Under the pieces are notes generated by a model. It was not told the origin of the DNA. It saw only the letters and a list, made by a program, of their open reading frames with translations, and did not search any database. Positions 1 through 5,661 of a stretch of DNA of 6,176 bases are shown here, piece by piece (position 1 is the stretch's first letter; each line of letters begins with the position of its first letter). The stretch is taken from NCBI GenBank assembly GCA_021845325.1, contig JAKBRR010000118.1, forward strand, positions 1-6,176, read 5' to 3'. The stretch comes from Thermoplasmata archaeon. GTDB lineage: Archaea; Thermoplasmatota; Thermoplasmata; Thermoplasmatales; Thermoplasmataceae. Position numbers and translations under genes: made by a program.

Positions 1-83
1 ATTGTGACAATAAAATCAATCAGGAGCAAAAAACCTAAGATTCTGATCTTGCCCTCTTTTCCTGATAGCATCGATTTATCCAT
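1..83 (-). CDS. N-terminal fragment of a probable membrane protein (cut by left edge)
   Basis: Reading the minus strand from the ATG at 83 gives 27 open codons up to the window edge. The peptide begins MDKSMLSGKEGKIRIL and continues into a hydrophobic run (GFLLLIDFIVT). Four Lys and one Arg before the hydrophobic stretch suggest an N-in membrane anchor or first transmembrane helix. An in-frame stop (TAA) lies a few codons upstream of the ATG, so the start cannot be much further out; an alternative is the ATG at 71 (Met5). A TATA-like box sits about 25 bp upstream of the ATG at 83, as expected for a leaderless archaeal transcript. It is divergent from the nucleotidyltransferase/glycosyltransferase operon. 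The family cannot be told from so short a piece. The reading as a real gene is inferred from the start context and the peptide character. Confidence 0.55.
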   Translation of the reverse strand, partial: MDKSMLSGKEGKIRILGFLLLIDFIVT

Positions 84-104
84 ATCATATATACATGATT
101 ATAA

Positions 105-112
105 TATATAAA
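105..112 (-). promoter_or_regulatory. TATA-like box for the left-edge minus-strand gene
   Basis: Read on the minus strand, 112 to 105 is TTTATATA. Its centre is about 25 bp upstream of the ATG at 83, the spacing expected if transcription starts at or next to the start codon. A small inverted repeat (ATCAT at 84-88, ATGAT at 95-99) lies between box and ATG. Background AT content is high, so the call rests on position as much as on sequence. Confidence 0.45.
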
Positions 113-221
113 CATTGACATTTAATGGCTTAATTCTGGTTTTTAATTCTATGACAACAGCAAGTATAAAGATTTAATAAGTGCAAAATATATTAGTAAC
201 TATGTTTCAACAAATTATTTT

Positions 222-229
222 TTTAAATC
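222..229 (+). promoter_or_regulatory. Candidate TATA-like box for the nucleotidyltransferase-glycosyltransferase operon
   Basis: TTTAAATC within a T-rich run, centred about 41 bp upstream of the TTG start at 267. With a start site about 25 bp downstream (near 250), it would give a leader of roughly 16 nt that just includes the GGAGGT ribosome site. Other candidates exist in this AT-rich gap (TATAAA at 165-170, AAATATATTA at 185-194), so the choice is uncertain. The rest of 113-253 shows no gene. Confidence 0.3.
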
Positions 230-253
230 TTTTCTTTCATAAGTATGATAATT

Positions 254-259
254 GGAGGT
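254..259 (+). promoter_or_regulatory. Strong Shine-Dalgarno (GGAGGT) that selects a TTG start
   Basis: GGAGGT matches the core of the archaeal anti-SD complement (GGAGGTGATC). It is followed by 7 nt and then TTG at 267. The next in-frame ATG, at 306, is too far away to be served by it. This is the main reason to begin the nucleotidyltransferase at the TTG. Confidence 0.75.
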
Positions 260-266
260 ATAATAG

Positions 267-908
267 TTGCAAATAGAATCATTAAATGAAAATGGCAGCT
301 CCATAATGTCGCAGTCAAAGACAAGGAAGATCGAGCAAGCTGTGAACTTTTCTGGCCTCCTGAAAAAGAAATGGGTCAAATTTATTGGGATTTCAGGATC
401 CGTATCATATGAACCAAAAGAGGATGATGATGTTGATGTTTTCATAATTTCTGAAAAAAGAAAGTTGTGGACAGTTATATTGCGGTCGCTTATTACAAGA
501 CGAATAATAAGAGACAATGAGATTTGTCTTTCATTATTCATGGATGCAGACTATGCAGCAGATTTTTATTCAGGGAGTATGAGTCCACTGAAAAAAATGG
601 ATGCTAAAAAGGTTATACCTCTTCACGGTTCAGAATATTACCAGGAACTTTTAAACAGGATGAAATTCCATTCCAATAAAGATAATGACCAGAACGCAAC
701 TATTCTCGGGATCATAGATTTTGCAGTATTCTTATTTCTGGCACCTTTTTTATATATCAAAACACAAATCAACTCTCATATGGATATAATCAGAAAGGGC
801 GAATCAGCAAAGTTTAGTCCAAGGATTTCTAGAAAATATTTTTACCTCGATTCAGAAAAGTACAGAAAGTATGAGATGGATTTCAAGGGTGACGATAGCT
901 ATGAATAG
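267..908 (+). CDS. Nucleotidyltransferase-fold protein with C-terminal membrane segment
   Basis: A 213-aa protein. Residues 39-61 show the nucleotidyltransferase-fold signature: a strand, then G44-S45, then an acidic cluster DDDVDVFII with D55 and D57 as the likely metal ligands. The following pattern (KLW about 66-68, EICLSLF at 85-91, PLHGSEYYQELL at 118-129) resembles a family of predicted nucleotidyltransferases often found near glycosyltransferases; that recognition is from memory. A hydrophobic segment at about 144-164 should anchor it in the membrane, with a basic C-terminal tail. The start is TTG, chosen for its GGAGGT site; ATG at 306 (Met14) would still keep the catalytic part. The stop codon overlaps the start of the next gene by 8 bp, so the two are probably translated together. 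The substrate is unknown: transfer of a nucleotide to a sugar, lipid or protein is possible. The fold call is fairly sure, the activity is not. Confidence 0.82.
   Translation: MQIESLNENGSSIMSQSKTRKIEQAVNFSGLLKKKWVKFIGISGSVSYEPKEDDDVDVFIISEKRKLWTVILRSLITRRIIRDNEICLSLFMDADYAADFYSGSMSPLKKMDAKKVIPLHGSEYYQELLNRMKFHSNKDNDQNATILGIIDFAVFLFLAPFLYIKTQINSHMDIIRKGESAKFSPRISRKYFYLDSEKYRKYEMDFKGDDSYE
887..892 (+). promoter_or_regulatory. Shine-Dalgarno (GGGTGA) that decides the glycosyltransferase start
   Basis: GGGTGA contains GGTGA, complementary to the end of archaeal 16S rRNA. It lies 8 nt before the ATG at 901 and inside the end of the upstream gene. The upstream in-frame ATG at 871 has no comparable site and would add ten residues (MRWISRVTIA) that overlap the upstream gene. 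Confidence 0.6.
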
Positions 909-1770
909 CACTGCAATCGTTTTTTCAAACAATGATCTTTCTTCAGTTCAGAGAATTTACCCTATATTGCACAAATCGGCATTAGATCAGATAATCTGGG
1001 CGGTTGACGGTGACAGAAGTATTCCTGATTTCATATTATCTCATAACAGCAAAACCGATATAGTTTCATATTCTCAGATCAGACTGGGCAAAAGCAATGC
1101 ATACAATCGTGCACTTAAGCTAATAGAGAATGAAAACGTTTTCTTAATTTCTGCAGATATTACATTTGATTCATCCATATTTCAAGCCATATTGGAAAGG
1201 ATTGAGGATCACGGATTGGCAATTACAAATGTTACGCAGGTAAGGCAAAACGGATTAATCAGAAAGGTTGGATGTCTTCTTTGGTGCATACGGGATATCC
1301 AGTTGAGATATTTTTCTGAAAATGGAATCCCTATCCATGGCGGGGAGTTCCTCTACATAAAGAGAAAATTTCTGGAGAGGCTTCCTGAAGTTGTAAACGA
1401 TGATGCATATCAATGCCTGATTGCTCAGAAGAATGGTGCTAGAGGTGTATACTTTGGAGATCTGGAAGTTAAAAACTTTGTTCCATCAACGTTAACTGAT
1501 TTGATTCAGCAGAGAAGAAGAATAAATTATGGACACATACAAATAGGGAAAAAGCTGGAAAAACCAAGCTCAGTTTCATTTATGGTGTTAAATAACACCG
1601 GAGGGACTCTGGCAATTTTCAAGAAGACTCTAAAGCGAAACAAGAGATGGGCTTTGATATTTCCAATTCTTATTCTTATTGAGATAATTGCTAAATTATC
1701 TGCTTACATAGACGTCATGACAAGCCATGATCAGATTTTATGGAAAAATATTGAAACATCAAAATCATGA
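901..1770 (+). CDS. GT2-like glycosyltransferase with C-terminal membrane segment
   Basis: A 289-aa protein. The N-terminal Rossmann-like part has AVDGD (34-38) where GT2 enzymes bind the nucleotide. GKSNAYNRAL (63-72) corresponds to the conserved G-K-x-x-A-x-N segment, and ISADITFD (83-90) takes the DxD metal-binding position. NDDAY (165-169) fits the catalytic-base ED position, and QQRRRINYG (202-210) is like the Q-x-x-R-W acceptor/processive motif, with Ile in place of Trp. A hydrophobic helix at about 250-271 would tether it to the membrane. It probably transfers a sugar from a nucleotide- or lipid-linked donor to a membrane-bound acceptor; donor and acceptor cannot be read from sequence. 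The start at 901 is chosen because of its GGGTGA site. It overlaps the nucleotidyltransferase gene by 8 bp, indicating one operon. Thirteen bases after its stop the convergent methyltransferase gene ends; a pyrimidine-rich stretch near 1786-1799 could help terminate the transcript. Confidence 0.82.
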   Translation: MNSTAIVFSNNDLSSVQRIYPILHKSALDQIIWAVDGDRSIPDFILSHNSKTDIVSYSQIRLGKSNAYNRALKLIENENVFLISADITFDSSIFQAILERIEDHGLAITNVTQVRQNGLIRKVGCLLWCIRDIQLRYFSENGIPIHGGEFLYIKRKFLERLPEVVNDDAYQCLIAQKNGARGVYFGDLEVKNFVPSTLTDLIQQRRRINYGHIQIGKKLEKPSSVSFMVLNNTGGTLAIFKKTLKRNKRWALIFPILILIEIIAKLSAYIDVMTSHDQILWKNIETSKS

Positions 1771-1783
1771 ATTCTCTTAAATG

Positions 1784-2926
1784 TCAGTTCTTATTTCTCA
1801 TAAAATATAAGGTATGATCCCCCATATAATTGAATGGCCATAGTTTTGAAAAAAACATGTCCGCTTTCTTTATTCTTTCTTCATTGATTCTTCCTTTAAT
1901 CATGAAGGAATAATTGGATGGTGGTAATATAACGGGACATCCATATATCATCTCTATGTTAAATCGTTTTGAAAACAGCCTTTTCAGATATGCAGGGGAA
2001 TAAGGGTATACATCAATACAGAATCTGGAAGCTCCTTCGGGAATCTTGTTTGAAAATCTTTCAAACACTCTCCGCGGTTTCATTCCAATCATGTGTGCCG
2101 TCATTTCCAGAATACAAAACTTATTGAAAATCCCAAGAACCACCTTTCCATGGGGTTTAACAATTTTGTGAACGCTTTCCATTATGGCATCAATGTTAGA
2201 CTCGCAATTTAGTGCTCCGTAATTAGAGTATAATCCATCAAATGGTTTATTCATAAAATCCTCCTCGTGATTTACAAGATCTGATGCCTTCATAGTTATG
2301 GTTGTAAGAAGATCACTTACTTCTGCATCAATCGCTTTCTTTCTCAATATGGAATTCATATTCTCTGATATGTCTATGGCTGTAATTTCATGACCACTTT
2401 TTAGCATTTCCAAAGTTTCAGTTCCGGTGCCCGAACCTATCTCCATGAGCCTTTGCGAAGGGGGGAAAAATGTTTTCATCAGGGAAATGGATCGTTCTCT
2501 GAGGTAGTTGTTTACCAGATTATCATATATATGATGGTCATAGTGCTGAGCAATGGAATCAAACTCGTCCTTCAACCATTCCTCATAATGATCCATATTT
2601 TTTTCATTTACTTCATTCGTTTGAGAAAGTTTAATAATTCGTGATATTTCCGCAAACCATTTATTAAATTTCAGGTCTCCATATTTTGCAATCATGGTAT
2701 CCTTGATTTTTTTCTGTTGATCTGAATCTGTTACGAGCTTTGGTGTTACCAGTATATCTTCTCCGTGAAGTGAGATTCTTGCAGATCCCTGTCTTAGAAC
2801 TTCCCCTGGCCATCTATTTGAATTGCCTGAAGAAATTACATAAAATGATGAATTAATCTCAACAAATGCAAGAGGTACAGTCTTATTACCAATTTTCAGG
2901 GTCAAGTGTTCCTCATTATTTTTCAT
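1784..2926 (-). CDS. Class I SAM-dependent methyltransferase with N-terminal split-barrel-like domain
   Basis: A 380-aa protein in two parts. Residues about 117-380 are a class I methyltransferase: a lead-in FDSIAQHYD (122-130), motif I EIGSGTGTE (162-170), an acidic residue after strand 2 (AIDIS, D185), YSNYGALNC (233-241) at the motif IV region, and KPHGKVVLGIF after it. The YSNYGALNC segment and the ending GDHTLYFMR resemble a subgroup of methyltransferases I associate with surface-polysaccharide or natural-product loci; substrate unknown. Residues 1 to about 100 (FVEINSSFYVISSG, RISLHGE, VTDSDQQKKI, AKYG) recall small flavin- or deazaflavin-binding split-barrel proteins (DUF2255 / nitroreductase-like). 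That assignment is by pattern only. A plain methyltransferase would begin near residue 112, so this is either a fusion or a substrate-binding extension. The start ATG at 2926 has a TATA-like box about 30 bp upstream and no SD, consistent with a leaderless message. It is convergent with the glycosyltransferase gene and divergent from the small gene at 2988. Confidence 0.85.
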   Translation of the reverse strand: MKNNEEHLTLKIGNKTVPLAFVEINSSFYVISSGNSNRWPGEVLRQGSARISLHGEDILVTPKLVTDSDQQKKIKDTMIAKYGDLKFNKWFAEISRIIKLSQTNEVNEKNMDHYEEWLKDEFDSIAQHYDHHIYDNLVNNYLRERSISLMKTFFPPSQRLMEIGSGTGTETLEMLKSGHEITAIDISENMNSILRKKAIDAEVSDLLTTITMKASDLVNHEEDFMNKPFDGLYSNYGALNCESNIDAIMESVHKIVKPHGKVVLGIFNKFCILEMTAHMIGMKPRRVFERFSNKIPEGASRFCIDVYPYSPAYLKRLFSKRFNIEMIYGCPVILPPSNYSFMIKGRINEERIKKADMFFSKLWPFNYMGDHTLYFMRNKN

Positions 2927-2949
2927 ATATCTAAAACAAATAACATATG

Positions 2950-2960
2950 CTAAAATAAAT
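2950..2960 (-). promoter_or_regulatory. TATA-like box for the methyltransferase gene
   Basis: On the minus strand this reads ATTTATTTTAG, centred about 29 bp upstream of the ATG at 2926. The whole divergent gap to the small gene is only 61 bp, so both promoters must lie in or overlap this stretch. I see no clear box for the plus-strand gene at 2988; the AATAAATC part at 2955-2962 would be at about the right distance. Confidence 0.4.
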
Positions 2961-2987
2961 CTATTCGAAAGGCATTTATTGATTTAA

Positions 2988-3215
2988 ATGAAATTCTATT
3001 CTGAAAAATTCTTTATAAAATACCTAATTGAAAACAATGGAATATGCCTGGGCATAGATATGAAGAACAATTCTTATTTATTTCTGGTAACAAAAAGTGG
3101 ATTTATGTTGAAGAAAAGGCCCGCTGGTGATAAAATAGTTGAAAATCTAAATTATGATGTTGGGAGAGTATCTTTATTCTTGCGAAATACGGAAACTGGG
3201 AATAAACAGCATTGA
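2988..3215 (+). CDS. Small protein of unknown function (75 aa), weakly PqqD-like
   Basis: I do not recognise this protein with certainty. It is 75 aa, with no signal peptide and no membrane helix. A predicted pattern of two strands (about GICLGIDM and SYLFLVT) followed by three short helices (around SGFMLKK, DKIVENL and VGRVSLFL) resembles the order in PqqD-like winged-helix proteins, where an L-x-x-TG segment is followed by an I/V-x-x-L helix and a final FL helix. Here the TG is TKSG and the match is loose. The ATG at 2988 has no SD and could be leaderless. The gene is divergent from the methyltransferase across 61 bp and fills an otherwise empty gap of more than 300 bp between two minus-strand genes. 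Its codon use looks like that of its neighbours, which supports a real gene. It could also be a lineage-specific orphan or the remnant of a longer gene. Confidence 0.5.
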   Translation: MKFYSEKFFIKYLIENNGICLGIDMKNNSYLFLVTKSGFMLKKRPAGDKIVENLNYDVGRVSLFLRNTETGNKQH

Positions 3216-3224
3216 TCCGGATCA
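3213..3224. repeat. 12-bp perfect palindrome at a convergent gene junction
   Basis: TGATCCGGATCA is its own reverse complement. It includes the TGA stop of the small gene and lies 18 bp beyond the stop of the convergent gene that ends at 3242. As RNA it could form only a short hairpin with a CCGG loop, so a terminator role is possible but weak. A protein-binding or modification site, or chance, are alternatives. Confidence 0.35.
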
Positions 3225-3241
3225 CAAAATATTTAGGTAAT

Positions 3242-3865
3242 TCATTTTTCAGGTTCACTCTCCCTGATCTCCTTTAAAGCTTCCCTGTCCCTGCAATACA
3301 GATATGGGGCTAAGTCCAGGGATGCAGGTGATTCTCTTAATTTCTGGCTGTATACCTTCCTCAGATTTTTGTCTACTTCCTCGCAATATCCTTTCCACGT
3401 CACTCCAAGATACTCAACAAACTTCTTTTCAATTCCCGTGGCAACTTCATGTGCATAAGGGTATTCGAAATCATTGTCTGAAAGCCATTTTTCAGGGAGT
3501 TCATGGTGCAGGCCGATTGTGGCAGTTGTATCAATATCCTTCCCCTCAACCTTTAGAGTTTTTGGAAAATGTTCATCCAGATAGATTGTCTTGCCGTCAA
3601 TTGAATAACCACCAGTATACTTTATGTCGTGGCTGGTATCCAAAACCACATCTGACGAACTTTTTTTGATCGTAACGTATCCTATTTCCAATTTGTTTTT
3701 ATATATTTTATTACTTTCAACATTAACTGTATCTCCTTTTTTTATATCTACGGAAATTATACCTTTTATATAAGTAGGTTTTATATATTCAATTGCTATG
3801 ATTTCCTTCTGTCCCTTCTCTAAGTTGGAATTCCTGGAATGTTCTATAACCTCAAAAGTTTCCAT
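3242..3865 (-). CDS. Uncharacterised protein with HHExxE motif (207 aa), possible metal-binding protein
   Basis: The function is unknown. Residues 1-65 are beta-rich and polar (VDIKKGDTVNVES). Residues 72-160 contain GGYSIDGKTIYLDEHFPKTL (85-104), then LHHELPEKW (119-127), YAHEVATGIE (137-146) and GVTWKGY (154-160). The order 'G-x-S-x-D-G-x-x-I-Y-x-D', then H-E-x-x-E, then a second A-H-E-x-A and 'W-x-x-Y' resembles an uncharacterised family I recall from bacterial and phage-related genomes. H121, E122, E125, H139 and E146 could bind metal, but no classical HExxH is present, so a peptidase call is not justified. The tail (SLDLAPY) fits the same family. There is no signal peptide, so it should be cytoplasmic. 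The start at 3865 is supported by a TATA-like box about 26 bp upstream with no SD, i.e. leaderless. It is monocistronic and convergent with the small gene; transfer from bacteria or a virus is a possibility. Confidence 0.75.
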   Translation of the reverse strand: METFEVIEHSRNSNLEKGQKEIIAIEYIKPTYIKGIISVDIKKGDTVNVESNKIYKNKLEIGYVTIKKSSSDVVLDTSHDIKYTGGYSIDGKTIYLDEHFPKTLKVEGKDIDTTATIGLHHELPEKWLSDNDFEYPYAHEVATGIEKKFVEYLGVTWKGYCEEVDKNLRKVYSQKLRESPASLDLAPYLYCRDREALKEIRESEPEK

Positions 3866-3886
3866 ACACTTAATTGGAATAACAAC

Positions 3887-3895
3887 AAATATATC
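3887..3895 (-). promoter_or_regulatory. TATA-like box for the HHExxE protein gene
   Basis: On the minus strand this is GATATATTT, centred about 26 bp upstream of the ATG at 3865. That distance is right for a leaderless transcript. A palindrome abuts it on the upstream side, where TFB would bind. Confidence 0.5.
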
Positions 3896-3896
3896 T

Positions 3897-3910
3897 TTCT
3901 ATTAATAGAA
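3897..3910. promoter_or_regulatory. 14-bp palindrome next to the TATA-like box, candidate operator
   Basis: TTCTATTAATAGAA is a perfect inverted repeat directly upstream of the minus-strand TATA-like box, overlapping the position of the TFB-recognition element. A second dyad, AAACG-AATA-CGTTT, follows at 3913-3926. A dimeric repressor or activator could bind here and affect one or both divergent genes. AT-rich DNA produces such palindromes by chance, so this is tentative. Confidence 0.35.
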
Positions 3911-3988
3911 TCAAACGAATACGTTTAGAATAAGAAATAATATTTGCAATATGTTTTTAAAAAAGTCTTGCATGGACGTTTAAACAAA

Positions 3989-3997
3989 TTTATTAAA
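3989..3997 (+). promoter_or_regulatory. TATA-like box for the secreted protein-ABC transporter operon
   Basis: TTTATTAAA is centred about 24 bp upstream of the ATG at 4017, which fits a leaderless start there. The 8-bp palindrome GTTTAAAC (3978-3985) sits just upstream. The heptamer ACGTTTA occurs both there (3976-3982) and in the dyad at 3921-3927. Confidence 0.45.
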
Positions 3998-4016
3998 TGC
4001 AATAATATTGGAAATA

Positions 4017-4820
4017 ATGAGATATAAATATAAAATTTTTTCAGCTTTAGTAGTATTTTCACTATTTATGGCTGGCATAACAAGTTCTATCTCATATTCT
4101 GGTAATAAGGTTGATGAACTACGGAACCCGTTTTATTTTATACCTGAAAATTCAACATTTCTTTTCTATAGTGAAGCGGGAAACTTAAAAGTATACACAT
4201 TTGTAACTGGCAATACCGGCGGAGCTGTCATTAATTTACCGGTCAATCAATTTGGGGGGATTTCAGCTGTTTTTCCTAAAGATATTAGGGACAACATCTC
4301 CCTGAATTATATTGATTCAATACTGGGATACCCAATTTATAAAATTACCATAAGTGCAAAAAATTTGAATCAATCGAACAGTTCCATAGGGCTCTACCAG
4401 AAACTTTTTCCAAGTAATACGTTTTATTTTTCCAATCCACTTCCAAGTATAGATATTCTGGGAAGTCTGACAGCTATCGAAGATGCACTCATAGCTTATT
4501 CGAAAAATCAAGCGGGCAACACGAGCATTGAGAACTTCATAGACACGGATTCTCAATTCTCGTTTTTATATATGTCTCATCATGGAAATCCAGTAAGATT
4601 TATAAGCGCCAACATTACCCCAAATGCTATTTTCGCTTCCATTATGTTCAATTATTCAGTCAATGTAAATAAAATTTATATTTTGCTCCTTGGTATTTTA
4701 CCTCCTTATATAATGGTGTATCCGCCAACCGGGGAGAAGATCGAACTGAGGATCTCAATGGGAAACAATAATGCGATTGAGTTTATTACAAAAATAATAT
4801 TGTCCGCAGTGATAGGGTAA
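4017..4820 (+). CDS. Secreted or membrane-anchored protein rich in N-glycosylation sequons, ABC-associated
   Basis: A 267-aa protein of no family I recognise. The N-terminus (RYKYK, then a hydrophobic run at about 7-22) is a signal peptide or signal anchor, so the body should lie outside the cell. The exported part is rich in Ser, Asn, Tyr and Phe and contains seven N-x-S/T sequons (for example ENST, DNIS, NQS, NSS, NTS, NIT, NYS), which suggests N-glycosylation, common on archaeal surface proteins. Two further hydrophobic stretches lie near the C-terminus (KIYILLLGILPPYIMVY and the last dozen residues), so it may be held to the membrane there too. No cysteine lipobox is visible. The start at ATG 4017 is preferred to an in-frame TTG at 4008, because there is no SD and the TATA-like box fits the ATG. 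It is the first gene of an operon, 4 bp before the ABC permease. By position it could be a substrate-binding or regulatory partner of that transporter, or a cargo; this is inference. Confidence 0.75.
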   Translation: MRYKYKIFSALVVFSLFMAGITSSISYSGNKVDELRNPFYFIPENSTFLFYSEAGNLKVYTFVTGNTGGAVINLPVNQFGGISAVFPKDIRDNISLNYIDSILGYPIYKITISAKNLNQSNSSIGLYQKLFPSNTFYFSNPLPSIDILGSLTAIEDALIAYSKNQAGNTSIENFIDTDSQFSFLYMSHHGNPVRFISANITPNAIFASIMFNYSVNVNKIYILLLGILPPYIMVYPPTGEKIELRISMGNNNAIEFITKIILSAVIG

Positions 4821-4824
4821 AGAA

Positions 4825-5661
4825 ATGCTTTTCGAACTTAAAAAAATATCTGGTTTTTTCACTTTAAATTTCTGGAACTCCCGTGCATTTTCCTTTATGG
4901 CTTTTCTAACTATCATCATATCGATCCTTATGTTTATTCTTACGTTTTTTACTTTTGGATCAATAATACAAAGTTTTGTTCAGGAGGGCGGAATTTCATT
5001 GTATTTGCCAGAACAGTTGAAAGAAGCAACGTTTAATTTTATATGGGGGAACATATTTATCTATATACCAATTCTAGGAGCCGCATTCTTCGCTGCAGGT
5101 TCTATTTCTTACGAATTAGAGCAGAAAACCATATATCAACTTCTTTCACTGCCAGTATCAAGAGATGTAATCCTGCTTGGAAAATTGATCTCGGCTTTTA
5201 TTGCAACAGCAACAATTGTATCAATCTATATTGCCATACAGTTTGTCTCTTTTATAATTGAATTTCAAGCTCTACCTTCTTTCAATTTTATAACCTATTA
5301 TCTTCTTGCGCTTCTGCTCACGTTCTCAGATGTCTCCATGGGAATTGCAGTGAGTACTTTCTTTTCAAAACAGTCAAATGCATCCATTTCGTATTTAATT
5401 TTATATATTGTGGTCATGGACATAGTTTCACTTATTTTTCAAGCATCAGGACTAAACCCTCTGCTGATTAAAGTAAACGCTGATAGAATAGTTTACAGGG
5501 TTTTCATGAATCTTGATCCATACGTCCTTTTCTATGGCGGTTCTATTTCACCAGTACCCATATGGCAATTATTGTACTCAGTAGAAATATTAGTGGCCTA
5601 TACGGGCTGTTTTTTGCTCATTGCGTATCTGATGTTCCTAAGAAGAGGGATAGTTAAATGA
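4825..5661 (+). CDS. ABC-2 type transporter permease
   Basis: A 278-aa integral membrane protein with about six hydrophobic segments: around 23-45, 73-94, 118-142, a pair in the middle of the second half, and one near the C-terminus ending in RRGIVK. After the second helix comes YELEQKTIYQLLSLPVSRD (96-114) and then LLGKL, which matches the E-x-E-x-x-T-x-x-x-L-L-S-x-P-V-S-R-x-x-x-x-x-GK cytoplasmic segment typical of ABC-2 permeases of the bacitracin, NatB and Nos type. That segment contacts the ATPase. The length is normal for a half-transporter permease. It begins 4 bp after the sequon-rich gene. A GTGAT at 4809-4813 is a poor and distant SD, so translation may be coupled to the upstream gene. 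Its stop overlaps the ATPase start (ATGA). It probably exports a small amphiphilic compound, lipid or peptide; the substrate cannot be inferred. Confidence 0.88.
   Translation: MLFELKKISGFFTLNFWNSRAFSFMAFLTIIISILMFILTFFTFGSIIQSFVQEGGISLYLPEQLKEATFNFIWGNIFIYIPILGAAFFAAGSISYELEQKTIYQLLSLPVSRDVILLGKLISAFIATATIVSIYIAIQFVSFIIEFQALPSFNFITYYLLALLLTFSDVSMGIAVSTFFSKQSNASISYLILYIVVMDIVSLIFQASGLNPLLIKVNADRIVYRVFMNLDPYVLFYGGSISPVPIWQLLYSVEILVAYTGCFLLIAYLMFLRRGIVK

Noticed and set aside
215..541. Minus-strand open frame of 108 codons opposite the nucleotidyltransferase
   Set aside because: It overlaps a gene with clear catalytic motifs, and its own product is low in complexity with no recognisable domain.
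871..900. Upstream in-frame ATG giving a glycosyltransferase ten residues longer
   Set aside because: It has no SD and would overlap the upstream gene by 38 bp; the ATG at 901 has GGGTGA at good spacing and starts right before the first strand of the fold.
2453..2644. Plus-strand open frame of 63 codons inside the methyltransferase gene
   Set aside because: It is antisense to the conserved motif I region and is best explained as a shadow frame.
3304..3669. Plus-strand open frame of 121 codons opposite the HHExxE protein
   Set aside because: The minus-strand product has family-like motifs and a promoter; this frame has neither.
4008..4016. TTG start three codons before the ATG of the sequon-rich protein
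   Set aside because: No SD precedes it, and the TATA-like box spacing fits the ATG at 4017 better.
4317..4556. Minus-strand open frame of 79 codons inside the sequon-rich gene
   Set aside because: No promoter or recognisable domain; it lies opposite an operon gene.
5043..5261. Second plus-strand frame of 72 codons within the permease gene
   Set aside because: The permease frame has consistent membrane helices and the ABC-2 motif; this one is a shadow.
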